From Enterococcus crotali (GTDB taxonomy: Bacteria > Bacillota > Bacilli > Lactobacillales > Enterococcaceae): a DNA stretch of 64,000 nt. Of the stretch, positions 11,143-20,275 are shown piece after piece. The number at the start of each line of letters is the position of its first letter. Positions within the stretch are counted from its first letter, which is position 1. Under the pieces are notes generated by a model. It was not told the origin of the DNA. It saw only the letters and a list, made by a program, of their open reading frames with translations, and made no database searches. Location of the stretch: contig NZ_AYPQ01000002.1 of NCBI RefSeq assembly GCF_000633635.1, forward strand, positions 113,643 through 177,642, in the 5' to 3' direction. A program made the position numbers and the translations under genes.

Positions 11143-11289
11143 GGAATGAGCACATTTAGTCTCGACTAGAAAATAGGAATGAGGCGCTTTTTGCCTCATT
11201 CAGGGAGTATCTTTTTCTCGAGAGACTGGCTCATGCAGCTGGATAGTAAATGGTAATAATAGTTCACATAGTCACACTTGCTCCATTCC
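11143..11289 (-). promoter_or_regulatory. Structured 5' leader of the YerC-like gene
   Basis: On the minus strand, ggaatggagc (11280-11289) can pair with gctcattcc (11143-11151) with one bulge, closing the element. Inside, gagact/agtctc arms (11158-11165 with 11218-11227) enclose a perfect 9-bp hairpin (gaatgaggc, 11177-11185 with 11193-11201). The element lies between the promoter and the ribosome site. There is no T-run after the 9-bp hairpin, so any control is probably translational. It could be a riboswitch-like or protein-binding leader; no known class was recognised. Confidence 0.4.
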
Positions 11290-11303
11290 AACAAGCATTT
11301 TTT

Positions 11304-11331
11304 ATTATAAAACATTTTTGTATTTTGTCCA
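11304..11331 (-). promoter_or_regulatory. Sigma-A promoter of the YerC-like gene
   Basis: On the minus strand, TGGACA and TATAAT are separated by 16 bp. This predicts a transcript start near 11297 and a leader of about 180 nt. Confidence 0.7.
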
Positions 11332-11360
11332 GTAAATTGAATAGATCAATACAAAAATTA

Positions 11361-11409
11361 AAATAAAAGGGTGAAGGAAAACTGAAAAACAGTCTTCCTT
11401 CACCCTTTA
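11361..11409 (-). terminator. Terminator of tyrS
   Basis: aagggtgaaggaa and ttccttcaccctt pair around an inner cagt/actg turn. On the minus strand the stem is followed by a T-rich tract. It lies about 20 nt after the tyrS stop. Confidence 0.88.
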
Positions 11410-11430
11410 AAAGTGGTTAAAATTATTTTT

Positions 11431-12699
11431 TTATTTAGAAAGTAATTTTACTAAAGTGTATTGTTTTTTCCCTTTTCTAACAATAATGAATTTTCCATCA
11501 AAGCTATGATCAGCTGTGATTGTAAAGTCTAATTCTTTAACGCGATCGCCGTTGATTGAAATTGCACCATTTGTGATATCTTCTCTTGCTTGGCGTTTAG
11601 AAGGCTCGATACCTAATTCAATCAACCAATCTACAAGGTTTTGATCAAGTGCTGCTGTTTCCACTGTAGGCATATTTTTAAAGCCTTCTTCAATTTGCTT
11701 AGAAGTTAGATTTTTTACATTACCAGAAAATAGAGCTTCTGAAATAGCTAATGCATCATTTAAATCTTCTTCACTATGAACAAATTTTGTCATTTCTGCT
11801 GCTAGTACGCGTTGTGCTTCACGTAAATGTGGTTCAGTTTCTACTTTGACTTCTAGTGCATCTATTTCATCTTTTGATAAGAAGGTAAAGAATTTCAAGT
11901 ATTTAATTACATCACGGTCATCTTGATTTACCCAGAATTGGTAGAACTCGTAAGGTGTTGTTTTTTCAGGATCTAACCAAACCGCACCACCAGCTGTTTT
12001 CCCAAATTTCGTTCCGTCTGCTTTTAGCATCAATGGAATCGTTAAACCAAAGGCTTTTGCATCAGCACCTTCTTTTTTACGAATCAAGTCTAGCCCTGCT
12101 GTAATATTGCCCCATTGGTCAGCGCCACCGATTTGCATGCGGACGTTATTGTGTTGGAACAAGTGTAAAAAGTCCATTGATTGTAGAATTTGGTACGTAA
12201 ATTCTGTAAATGAAATACCTGTTTCTAAACGGCTTGCCACGATATCCTTAGCTAGCATCGTATTGATGTTGAAGAATTTACCGTAATCTCTCAAGAAATC
12301 CAACAAAGTAAGGTTGTGTGTCCAATCGTAGTTGTTCACTAAAGTTAGCGTGTTATCTGTGTCCACTGCAAATAATTTTTCCATTTGTCTGGTTAAAGAA
12401 TCAACGTTGTGTTGAACGGTCTCCATTGTTTGTAATTGACGTTCTGTCGTACGTCCACTTGGATCACCAATTGTTCCTGTTGCGCCACCGATCAAAATAA
12501 ATGGATGATGTCCAAAAGCTTGGAATCTTTTTAGCATCATAAAAGGAATCAAATGCCCGATATGCATACTGTCTCCTGTAGGGTCAACACCGCAATATAG
12601 TGAAATGCTCTCGGTTTCAACGTATTCACGTAAACCTTCGCTATCTGTTTGTTGGTTGATGGCGCCACGCCATTCTAATTCATCAATAATGTTTGTCAT
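11431..12699 (-). CDS. tyrS: Tyrosyl-tRNA synthetase, T-box regulated
   Basis: Charges tRNA-Tyr. The 422-residue class Ic enzyme has the HIGH motif (MHIGHLIP, residues 45-52), the KMSKS-like KFGKT loop and a C-terminal S4 RNA-binding domain. The frame is open to 12780, but that extension overlaps the T-box terminator; the ATG at 12699, preceded by AGGAAAGGAAG, is the real start. It is divergent from tyrP-tyrDC-nhaC. In E. faecalis and lactobacilli a tyrS next to tyrDC usually reads in the same direction, so this is a rearranged tyramine locus. Transcription is controlled by the Tyr T-box leader, so it should rise when tRNA-Tyr is uncharged. Confidence 0.95.
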   Translation of the reverse strand: MTNIIDELEWRGAINQQTDSEGLREYVETESISLYCGVDPTGDSMHIGHLIPFMMLKRFQAFGHHPFILIGGATGTIGDPSGRTTERQLQTMETVQHNVDSLTRQMEKLFAVDTDNTLTLVNNYDWTHNLTLLDFLRDYGKFFNINTMLAKDIVASRLETGISFTEFTYQILQSMDFLHLFQHNNVRMQIGGADQWGNITAGLDLIRKKEGADAKAFGLTIPLMLKADGTKFGKTAGGAVWLDPEKTTPYEFYQFWVNQDDRDVIKYLKFFTFLSKDEIDALEVKVETEPHLREAQRVLAAEMTKFVHSEEDLNDALAISEALFSGNVKNLTSKQIEEGFKNMPTVETAALDQNLVDWLIELGIEPSKRQAREDITNGAISINGDRVKELDFTITADHSFDGKFIIVRKGKKQYTLVKLLSK

Positions 12700-12721
12700 G
12701 TTTCTTCTTCCTTTCCTAAAT

Positions 12722-12963
12722 AAAATAAAAAACGTCCCATAGGCTATTAGCCTATGGGACGAACTCCGCCGTGTTACCACCCAAATTGTATATGAAAACT
12801 CATATACCTCTCAAATCTGTATCGTAGATAGACGCCTACTTACGGTAGGAAACTAAAAGTGTAATTCACAAAAAATGTATATGTCAACTCTCACTAAATG
12901 CTGACTCTCTGAAATAGGGACATTCTTGCTACTTCGCTTTATTAAAGTTTGATATGTGATTTT
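12722..12963 (-). promoter_or_regulatory. T-box leader (tyrosine) of tyrS
   Basis: Read on the minus strand, the leader has a stem I region with AGAGAGTC (about 12904-12914), a likely specifier loop with a TAC (Tyr) codon in GAATTACACT, the T-box sequence GGGTGGTAACACGGCGG (12768-12784), and a terminator stem cgtcccataggct/agcctatgggacg (12733-12761) followed by TTTTTTATTTTATTT. Uncharged tRNA-Tyr pairing with the T-box would prevent terminator formation. Confidence 0.93.
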
Positions 12964-12969
12964 GTAGCA

Positions 12970-12998
12970 ATTCTACGACAAATCTGCTGACTTGTCAA
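12970..12998 (-). promoter_or_regulatory. Sigma-A promoter of the tyrS T-box transcript
   Basis: On the minus strand, consensus TTGACA and TAGAAT are spaced by exactly 17 bp just upstream of the T-box leader. Confidence 0.85.
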
Positions 12999-13245
12999 AT
13001 ACTTCTTTTTTTCTTTTATTATTTTTAAATGAGTTATTTCTCATTTAAGAGGATTGTGATTTAATCTAGGTTTTTTGAAAAGAAAAGAGCTTATTATGAT
13101 TTCTGACAATTGCGAATAACTTTCTAACAATTAGCTGTTTCATGTTATTTTTTTCACACAAATGCTTTAGCGCAGTGGAGCATTGACGCGCTGTATAGAG
13201 TGGATAAATCTTAAATAACGGGCTTTTTTTTTAATTCTACTCTTT

Positions 13246-13274
13246 TTGACTTGAGGCTAAAAGCTACCTATACT
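13246..13274 (+). promoter_or_regulatory. Sigma-A promoter of tyrP-tyrDC
   Basis: TTGACT and TATACT are separated by 17 bp, and the start would fall near 13281, about 55 nt before tyrP. The rest of the divergent gap (12999-13245) holds only AT-rich DNA with a small aaatgag/ctcattt hairpin at about 13028-13047 and no gene. Confidence 0.85.
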
Positions 13275-13336
13275 TTGGGAGTGATTTCACATGTGGGAAA
13301 CAAAAAATAAATTAAATCAGGAGGTCAAATTTAAAC

Positions 13337-14743
13337 ATGAATAAGAAATTATCATTATTTGGACTAATTGGAATTACCATGGCCTTTTTTGGAACGGTTC
13401 GTAGTGTTCCAACATTAGCATCAACCGGATGGGCACAAATTTTTTATATGCTGATTGCAGCATGTTGCTTTGCTTTACCAATTGCTTTGATTTCAGCTGA
13501 GCTATCGACTGGCTGGCCAGAAGAAGGCGGCCCTCAAGTTTGGGTACGTAACGCTTTTGGAGAAAAATGGGGTTTTGTTACTTCATGGTTACTATGGGTA
13601 CAAATGTTTTTCGGAATGGTGATGGTTGCTTCAACTGTAGGTGTGTTACTTGGTTATGTGATCGACCGTCCCGATCTTGGACACAATAATTTATTTATTT
13701 TTATTATGATCTTGATTTCATATTGGGTCATTACATTGCTTAACTTGAAATTCGACATGGTAAAAATTGCAGGTGACTGGGGTGCTGTGATCGGTGTTTA
13801 TATTCCTTTTGTAGCTTTAGTTGTTTTAGGAATGATGTATATGGCTAAACATGGGATCAATCAAGATAGTTACTTAGGTCATTTTGAAGCAAGTAAATTA
13901 TTACCTGATTTTAGTGATTTAGGTAGCTTGCCAACCTTAACAGGGATCATATTCATTTTTGCCGGAGTAGAAATTTCATCTGTTCATGCAAATAACATTG
14001 ATAATCCAAAACGCAATTATCCAATCGCAGTTATTGCCTCTGTTTTATTATTAGTTGTATTTAACTTAGCTGCTGGTCTAAGCGTTGCAGATAGTGTTCC
14101 TGCTGGAAAAATGGAACTTGCCAATATCACTCAACCATTTGTGATCATGACACAAGATCTTGGCATTCCAGCGATTTTCAATAACATTATTTCGTTAATG
14201 ATTTTAGTAGGTGTATTGGTTCAATTGAGCGCTTGGGTCTTAGGTCCAAGTAAATCAATGATCAAAGTAGCAGAAGAAGGGAATTTACCACCATTCTTCC
14301 AAAAACGTAACGCAAAAGGAATTCCAATCGTTTTCGTTATGATCCAAGCGATCGTGATTTCACTTGTTTCATTCTTATATGTCGTTGTGCCAGATATTAG
14401 TGCAGCATTCTTGATTATTACGATCACAACTACAATTCTTTATTGTGTGGTCTATCTATTGATTTCACTTTCAGCAATCAAATTACGTTATACGATGCCG
14501 GATACTGAGCGTCCATTTAGATTGGGCAGCAAAGGCAATGGCTTGATGTGGGTTGTAGCTGGACTTGCAATTATTAGTGTAATCGTGACGATTTTAGTTA
14601 GCTTGATTCCGCCAACCTCTGTCCCACAAAATGGACATGTAGCGTATGTTATTTATCAAGTAGCAGCAACAGTTATCATGATTGGTATTGCATTGATCAT
14701 TTATAAGAGCAAGAAACCAGAATGGAAAAAAATCGATAAGTAA
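13337..14743 (+). CDS. tyrP: APC-family amino acid permease, probable tyrosine/tyramine antiporter
   Basis: 468 residues with about 12 membrane segments, of the amino acid-polyamine-organocation superfamily. The N-terminal segment GLIGITMAFFGTVRSVPTLA and ELSTGWPEEGGPQVWV are typical of the glutamate/GABA-antiporter subgroup that exchanges an amino acid for its decarboxylated amine. It lies 63 nt before tyrDC, so it most likely takes up tyrosine and expels tyramine, giving proton motive force. AGGAGG lies 12 nt before the ATG. In the usual enterococcal cluster tyrP follows tyrDC; here it precedes it. Confidence 0.85.
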   Translation: MNKKLSLFGLIGITMAFFGTVRSVPTLASTGWAQIFYMLIAACCFALPIALISAELSTGWPEEGGPQVWVRNAFGEKWGFVTSWLLWVQMFFGMVMVASTVGVLLGYVIDRPDLGHNNLFIFIMILISYWVITLLNLKFDMVKIAGDWGAVIGVYIPFVALVVLGMMYMAKHGINQDSYLGHFEASKLLPDFSDLGSLPTLTGIIFIFAGVEISSVHANNIDNPKRNYPIAVIASVLLLVVFNLAAGLSVADSVPAGKMELANITQPFVIMTQDLGIPAIFNNIISLMILVGVLVQLSAWVLGPSKSMIKVAEEGNLPPFFQKRNAKGIPIVFVMIQAIVISLVSFLYVVVPDISAAFLIITITTTILYCVVYLLISLSAIKLRYTMPDTERPFRLGSKGNGLMWVVAGLAIISVIVTILVSLIPPTSVPQNGHVAYVIYQVAATVIMIGIALIIYKSKKPEWKKIDK

Positions 14744-14806
14744 GAATAACGATTAAAAATAAACGAATCAACATGTAAAAATATGAAAATAACGGAGGAA
14801 AATATC

Positions 14807-16660
14807 ATGAAAAATTTCAACACTGATGACACGAATTTAAAAGCATTATTTATAGGCGATAAAGGTGAAAACGTTGATTTATTCAAAGAATTATTAAACA
14901 AAATGATCGACGAACATGTTGGCTGGAGACAAAACTATATGCCACAAGATCTACCAGTTATTACACCTCAAGATAGAAGCTCTAAAAGTTTCCAAGAAAC
15001 TGCAGACAATATGAGAAGTGTTTTCAATGTGTTGTCTTCACGTTTAAGAACTGAATCATTGCCATGGCACTCAGCAGGTCGTTTCTGGGGCCATATGAAC
15101 GCTGAAACATTAATGCCATCAATTATCGCCTATACAACTGCAATGCTTTGGAACGGCAATAACGTGGCTTATGAGTCATCACCAGCAACTTCACAAATGG
15201 AAGAAGAAGTTGGTCTTGAATTCGCTACATTAATGGGCTATGAAAATGGCTGGGGTCATATTGCAGCAGATGGATCGATCGCTAACTTAGAAGGATTATG
15301 GTATGCCCGTAACATGAAATCATTACCATTTGCGATTCAAGCTGTTGCGCCAGAAATGGTTGCAGGTAAATCAGAGTGGGAATTACTAAATATGTCTACA
15401 ACAGAAGTCCTAGATATCTTAGATAAAGTTCAAGATAAAATGGACGATATCAAAGCTCATTCTGCTCGTAGCGGTAAAAACTTAGATAAATTAGGTAAAT
15501 GGATCGTACCACAAACAAAACATTATTCATGGTTAAAAGCAGCCGACATCATCGGTATTGGCTTAGACCAAGTTATTGCTGGTGAAGTAAACAGTGAATA
15601 CCGTATGGATATCGATAAATTAGAAGCACAAATCCGTGATTTAGCCGCACAAGGTGTTCCAACGCTTGGTGTTGTAGGAGTAGTTGGTTCAACTGAAGAA
15701 GGACAAGTTGACCGTATCGACCAAATTGTTGCTTTACGCGATAAGTTAGCTGCAGAAGGTATTTACTTCTATGTACACGTTGATGCTGCTTATGGTGGTT
15801 ATGGCCGTTCAATCTTCTTAGATGAAAACGACAAATTTATCGAATGGGATAAAATCGAAGAAGTTTACGCTAAAAATGGCATCTTTATGGAAAAAAATGA
15901 TTGGTTAACTAGAGAAGTTTACGAATCATTCAAAGCCATTGAAAAAGCTGAATCAGTAACAATCGATCCTCATAAAATGGGTTATATCCCATATTCTGCT
16001 GGTGGTGTCGTAATTAGAGATATCCGTATGCGTGACGTTATTTCTTACTTTGCAACGTATGTATTTGAAAAAGGTGCGGATATTCCAGCCTTATTGGGTG
16101 CTTATATTCTTGAAGGATCAAAAGCTGGTGCAACTGCTGCCGCTGTTTGGACTGCCCATAAAGTATTACCACTTAACGTAACTGGATACGGTAAATTGAT
16201 GGGTGCAAGTATTGAAGGAGCGTACCACTTCTATCATTTCATCGATGGATTAGAATTCCAAGTTGGCGACAAAACAATCGAAATGCACGCTTTAACCAAA
16301 CCAGACTTTAACATGGTCGACTATGTATTTAACGAAAAAGGCAATACTGACCTTGTGAAAATGAACAAATTAAACCACGATTTCTATGACTATGCTTCAT
16401 ATGCAAAAGGTGGATTATATAACAATGAATTCATCACTTCACATACAGATTTTGCTATCGAAGAATATGGTCACAGCCCATTTGAATTTGTAAATAGCTT
16501 AGGATTTTCTCGTGCTGAATGGGAACGTGCTGACAAAGTAACGATCTTACGTGCTGCTGGTATGTCACCATATATGAACGATAAAGAAATCTTTGACGAG
16601 TATGCAGCAAAAATTAAAACAGCGATTCAAGAAAAATTAGAAGCAATCTACGCTGAATAA
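14807..16660 (+). CDS. tyrDC: Tyrosine decarboxylase (PLP-dependent, group II)
   Basis: Converts tyrosine, and often phenylalanine, to the amine and CO2, consuming a proton. The 617-residue protein contains the PLP-lysine motif [13 protein letters not shown] with Lys390, the upstream [11 protein letters not shown] aspartate that contacts the PLP nitrogen, and the [13 protein letters not shown] segment typical of bacterial TyrDC. An ATG at 14783 is in frame, but GGAGG at 14794-14798 fits the ATG at 14807. It is clearly the same family as E. faecalis TyrDC from memory of that sequence, yet with many substitutions, so a different species or a paralogue is likely. It is transcribed with tyrP. Confidence 0.93.
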   Translation: MKNFNTDDTNLKALFIGDKGENVDLFKELLNKMIDEHVGWRQNYMPQDLPVITPQDRSSKSFQETADNMRSVFNVLSSRLRTESLPWHSAGRFWGHMNAETLMPSIIAYTTAMLWNGNNVAYESSPATSQMEEEVGLEFATLMGYENGWGHIAADGSIANLEGLWYARNMKSLPFAIQAVAPEMVAGKSEWELLNMSTTEVLDILDKVQDKMDDIKAHSARSGKNLDKLGKWIVPQTKHYSWLKAADIIGIGLDQVIAGEVNSEYRMDIDKLEAQIRDLAAQGVPTLGVVGVVGSTEEGQVDRIDQIVALRDKLAAEGIYFYVHVDAAYGGYGRSIFLDENDKFIEWDKIEEVYAKNGIFMEKNDWLTREVYESFKAIEKAESVTIDPHKMGYIPYSAGGVVIRDIRMRDVISYFATYVFEKGADIPALLGAYILEGSKAGATAAAVWTAHKVLPLNVTGYGKLMGASIEGAYHFYHFIDGLEFQVGDKTIEMHALTKPDFNMVDYVFNEKGNTDLVKMNKLNHDFYDYASYAKGGLYNNEFITSHTDFAIEEYGHSPFEFVNSLGFSRAEWERADKVTILRAAGMSPYMNDKEIFDEYAAKIKTAIQEKLEAIYAE

Positions 16661-16888
16661 AAGAAGAGGATGGTCAAAACGGAAGTATTTAAAAGCTGCG
16701 CCAGAGATTAAGAACATAAAAATTCCTGATAAAGTAACTTTTTATACGACTGTCATTTGACCACTGTGGGTGCGGTAAAGCGTTTATTCAAGCTTTTCCG
16801 CAGCTGCAGATTTTCTATAAATACAAATAAATAGAAGGGAATGAAGGAGCTTCTTCATTGTTTTCTATAAAAATGTGAGGAACAATGT
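16661..16888 (+). promoter_or_regulatory. Hairpin-containing spacer between tyrDC and nhaC
   Basis: The spacer contains gcggtaaagc and gcttttccgc (about 16771-16799), which pair with one mismatch, and AGCTGCG/CGCAGCT-type arms further out. No T-run follows, so it is not a clear terminator; mRNA processing or partial read-through into nhaC is possible. No gene was found here. Confidence 0.35.
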
Positions 16889-18259
16889 ATGAAAAAATAT
16901 CAAGTAAATTTTAACGAAGCAGTTTTCTTATTAATAACATTATTGTTGATGATTGGCACCAGTATTATTGGTTTTGGTATTCCTGCTCATGTTGCTTTAT
17001 TGATTGCTATTGGCTATTTGCTATTATTCGCTGTTTACAAAAAATTTTCTTGGGATTTCATTCATGATGCTTTGGTCGAAGGGATTTCTTCTGGTATCAT
17101 TCCGATCGTGATTTTTATTTTGATCGGCGCATTGATCAGCGTTTGGATCGCTGCTGGAACAATTCCAACGATCATGGTTTTAGGTTTTTCTTTCTTATCT
17201 GTGAAGTATTTTATTCCAACAGTTTTTATTGTGTGTGGAATTGTAGGAGGTGCTGTCGGCAGTTCGTTTACAACTATTTCAACGATTGGGATCGCCTTTT
17301 TAGGAATGGGTAGTTTGATTGGGGTCGATCCAGCATTAACAACGGGTGCAATTGTTTCAGGCGCTTTTTTAGGCAATTCAATTTCGCCACTTTCAGATAC
17401 AGTTAATTTGGCTGCTGCAATTTCAGAAGTCGATCTATTTGATCATTTGAAAAATACATATAAAACAGCGATTCCAGCGGCTATCCTTTCATTTGGCTAC
17501 TTTTTAGTCATGGGTCTGCATTATGATGGGGCTTTGGACAGTACAGATATCATGGAAATAGTTAGTACGTTAAATGACAATTTCGCGATTTCATTTATTG
17601 CTGTGATTCCTTTGGCGCTTTTGTTTGTATGTGCATGGAAGAAAATTCCCGCTATTCCGACGTTGCTATTGAGTATTTGCACATCCTTAGTGTTGATGTT
17701 TTTTATGAATGGACATTTTTCATTTGTAGAGACAGCTGATATGATCCAAAATGGTTTTATTTCTCAGACAGGAAATGCTCAAGTAGATGAGCTGCTCTCT
17801 AGAGGTGGGATTCAAAGTATGATGTGGTCGGTGTCGTTGATCATTTTGGCTTTGGCCTTAGGCGGTCTACTGGTAAAAATGGAGATTATCGATTGTGTAT
17901 TACAACGGTTTGAAACAGCGATCTCTTCACGGAAGAAGTTGATTTTTGTTACGATGATGAGTTCAATCGGTATTAATGTACTGATCGGCGAGCAATATCT
18001 GTCGATCATTTTACCTGGGAAATCATTTCTTAATAAATTTAAAGAAAAAGAGGTTCCTTTAACGCTCTTATCCAGAGGGTTAAATGATGCTGGTTCTGTT
18101 GTAAATCCATTGATTCCTTGGGGTGTGAGTGGTGTTTTTATCTCAGGTACTTTGGGGATTGCAACAATAAATTATTTACCATATGCAGTATTTTGCTATG
18201 TGTTACCATTAGTGTCAATTTTAGTTACAATCACCAGTAAGAAAAAGTCTGAAAAGTGA
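16889..18259 (+). CDS. nhaC: NhaC-family Na+/H+ antiporter
   Basis: 456 residues with 11-12 membrane segments. The conserved core motif reads GAFLGNSISPLSDTVNLAAA at about residues 155-175, and a second motif SRGLNDAGSVVNPLIPWG lies near the C-terminus; both are typical of NhaC rather than NhaA or NhaB. nhaC genes commonly close tyramine clusters in enterococci and lactobacilli, where they probably help pH or sodium balance during acid stress. The ribosome site GTGAGGAAC precedes the ATG. It ends before a strong terminator. Confidence 0.92.
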   Translation: MKKYQVNFNEAVFLLITLLLMIGTSIIGFGIPAHVALLIAIGYLLLFAVYKKFSWDFIHDALVEGISSGIIPIVIFILIGALISVWIAAGTIPTIMVLGFSFLSVKYFIPTVFIVCGIVGGAVGSSFTTISTIGIAFLGMGSLIGVDPALTTGAIVSGAFLGNSISPLSDTVNLAAAISEVDLFDHLKNTYKTAIPAAILSFGYFLVMGLHYDGALDSTDIMEIVSTLNDNFAISFIAVIPLALLFVCAWKKIPAIPTLLLSICTSLVLMFFMNGHFSFVETADMIQNGFISQTGNAQVDELLSRGGIQSMMWSVSLIILALALGGLLVKMEIIDCVLQRFETAISSRKKLIFVTMMSSIGINVLIGEQYLSIILPGKSFLNKFKEKEVPLTLLSRGLNDAGSVVNPLIPWGVSGVFISGTLGIATINYLPYAVFCYVLPLVSILVTITSKKKSEK

Positions 18260-18405
18260 CTAAAAAATGAGTTTGAGAATAGAAATCTTTAATTCCGAGA
18301 AGCGAGTAGATATTGTGTAACATCCGTTCTCCATTCACTGTATTTTACAACAATTTCAGCTTATTTCTGAAAGGATTGTTTCTGCTTATAACGCTTATCT
18401 GGATT

Positions 18406-18459
18406 CCATGTGAGTGGGATATGACTCGAAGAGTTATGTCCCACTCCATGTTTTTTTTA
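18406..18459 (+). terminator. Terminator after nhaC
   Basis: catgtgagtgggatatgactc (18407-18427) pairs with gagttatgtcccactccatg (18431-18450) with few mismatches, followed by eight Ts. It can also serve the minus-strand gene that ends at 18473. Confidence 0.9.
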
Positions 18460-18472
18460 GATTAAATTTGGC

Positions 18473-18900
18473 TTATTCACCAAAAGTTTTCAGGCCTTCA
18501 TTATACAAATGATCATCGATTTCTGTAATCGATAATTTATGTGAAATACCAAAAATGACTACCGCATCCCAAGGAAGTTTTGGGTAAAGTTGAGCGTAAC
18601 CAGTCTTTTTCATCAATTCATTTGTTTCTTCAAGGGTCAACTCAAGACCAATAGTCAATGCTACAATTTTTTCTCTTGAAGCTTTCGTTTGCCATCAAAA
18701 TATTGATAACCAGTTGCTTCTGCGATGCCTGCTTTTCTCAATACAGTGCTTTTTGTCTTATTTTTCTCGATCAGCCATCGATTCAAATAATCTTTCAAGT
18801 CTTTATCAAGTGTATGATCTCGAGTTTCAGAAAGAGCTGTTTGAAAATTTTCGGCTTTTTTTAATGAATGAAGTAATTTGTCTGTATCTTTTTCCTGCAT
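18473..18900 (-). pseudogene. Small HTH regulator-like gene with 1-nt frameshift
   Basis: Two abutting frames form one protein of about 142 residues. The N-terminal part holds a helix-turn-helix-like segment (STVLRKAGIAEATGYQYFDG). The C-terminal part (LELTLEETNELMKKTGYAQL, then WDAVVIFGISHKLSITEI) is typical of a small family of Firmicute XRE-like regulators. The frame breaks near 18675, where AAG-CTT-CAA should probably read AAG-CTT-TCA-AGA; one T is missing from a T3 run. The start is taken at the ATG ending at 18900, with GGGAG 9 nt upstream; an ATG ending at 18915 is also in frame. A real pseudogene or a sequencing error. Confidence 0.7.
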
Positions 18901-18983
18901 GTCTAAATCTCCCATATTTAAAATATCATAGTACTATTATACATTGCTTTTCACAAAGAGCGGGGTATTTTATTCGTTTATTT

Positions 18984-18991
18984 GCTATAAT
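18984..18991 (+). promoter_or_regulatory. Extended -10 promoter of the kinase gene
   Basis: TGCTATAAT is an extended -10 element about 30 nt before the kinase start. No good -35 is visible, as is common for extended -10 promoters. Confidence 0.5.
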
Positions 18992-19023
18992 TAAAAAAGT
19001 AAACATAAAAATGGAGTGTAAAA

Positions 19024-20169
19024 ATGGAAAACGTAAATCATTCAGTTCTATTTTCTTATAAAGAAATTGAGCCATTAACAGATAAAATAAATGGACCGAT
19101 TCTTGTAAGAAAAAAGGACACAAAGGAGTTTTTTGTAAAAAAATGCTATCCGCTTTATTTAGTGGATCATTTGATTACGCTACAAAAAATCAAACAGATC
19201 AATTTACCAAAGATTCAAGAAGTCGTGATCGAAGAAGATCAGATTTATTTATATGAAGAATTTATTCATGGCAAAACATTAGCAGAAATCGTTAAGTCTT
19301 CAGAAATAATGGAGACTAAAACAATTTTGAATCTAGTATTGGCTCTGCTGGATGCTTTAATTGCGCTTCATAGCGAAGGCTTAGTTCATCGTGACGTTAA
19401 ACCAGGAAACATTATGTTGACCAATGACGGGATGTTGAAGTTGATTGATTTTGATGCTGTACGAGCATTTGCTGGAACAAAAGAAACCGACACCGTTCAG
19501 TTAGGAACAATTGGATTTGCTTCACCAGAACAATTTGGATTTGCCGAATCTGATGAGAGAAGCGATCTTTATTCGGTAGGTGTAGTAATCAATATTTGTT
19601 CGATCAAAGACTATCCTAAAAATCAGCTAAGCTCAGATCCTTTTTTACATGATATTATTGTCAAAGCGACAAAATTGGATCCAAACAATCGCTATCAGTC
19701 TGCTGTTGAAATGCAGGCAGATGTTTTAGCAAAGCAGCATTTGCTGAAAGAATATGAGCAGCCAATGAGTGCGGCGATGACAAGTTTAAGTGAGGAAAAT
19801 AATCAAAGTACTAAGAAAACACCTATCCGATCCTTTTTAAGAAACTATGTACCAGGCTTTCGTACAAGTCAGCCTTGGAAGATAACTTTGGCGATTATTT
19901 ATTATGTGTTTATGGGGATCGGGCTGCCTTTAAATATTAGTGAAGGAGAAACCTGGGCTGAAAAATTGTTGCGGTTACTTGAAGCTGGAATTATTTTTAT
20001 TTTGCCCGTGCTATTATTGACTAATTTTATGAACTTCCATGAAAAAATACCATTACTCAACTCTAAAAAAAGTACATTGCGGGGAATTGGCTATGGGTTG
20101 TTGCTCCTTAGCTGGTTTGGTTATTATGGTTTGTTTTTATTTGTTACCCATGGAGGGGCTAAAAGATGA
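19024..20169 (+). CDS. Membrane-anchored Ser/Thr protein kinase-like protein
   Basis: 381 residues. The kinase core shows a VKK lysine at residues 38-40, the catalytic loop HRDVKPGN (residues 122-129), the metal-binding position DFD (142-144, where most kinases have DFG), and the activation-segment motif GTIGFASPEQ. The region of subdomains X-XI is short (it ends near residue 240). Three C-terminal membrane segments (about 286-306, 318-336, 352-374) follow. It is not the PrkC/PASTA kinase: the architecture is kinase then membrane helices, with no PASTA repeats. The downstream gene is a predicted anchored extracellular protein. Confidence 0.8.
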   Translation: MENVNHSVLFSYKEIEPLTDKINGPILVRKKDTKEFFVKKCYPLYLVDHLITLQKIKQINLPKIQEVVIEEDQIYLYEEFIHGKTLAEIVKSSEIMETKTILNLVLALLDALIALHSEGLVHRDVKPGNIMLTNDGMLKLIDFDAVRAFAGTKETDTVQLGTIGFASPEQFGFAESDERSDLYSVGVVINICSIKDYPKNQLSSDPFLHDIIVKATKLDPNNRYQSAVEMQADVLAKQHLLKEYEQPMSAAMTSLSEENNQSTKKTPIRSFLRNYVPGFRTSQPWKITLAIIYYVFMGIGLPLNISEGETWAEKLLRLLEAGIIFILPVLLLTNFMNFHEKIPLLNSKKSTLRGIGYGLLLLSWFGYYGLFLFVTHGGAKR

Positions 20170-20275
20170 TCCAATCGTTGATTTGTTAAAATTATGCAAA
20201 ATGCATAAGATTCTCCTTTAGCGTTTTAGTATGATAAGCATGTATCAACGGACTAAATAACGAAGGAGACAAAAA

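Noticed and set aside
11143-11289. 6S RNA in front of the YerC-like gene
   Set aside because: The closing stem is short and the two sides between stems are very unequal (about 52 against 6 nt), unlike the long symmetric 6S hairpin.
13291-13344. 17-codon ORF overlapping the tyrP start as a leader peptide
   Set aside because: Its possible ribosome site lies at or before the predicted transcript start, and it has no Tyr codons or adjacent attenuator.
18714-19061. Plus-strand 115-codon ORF
   Set aside because: It is the reverse shadow of the HTH gene and crosses the kinase promoter and start.
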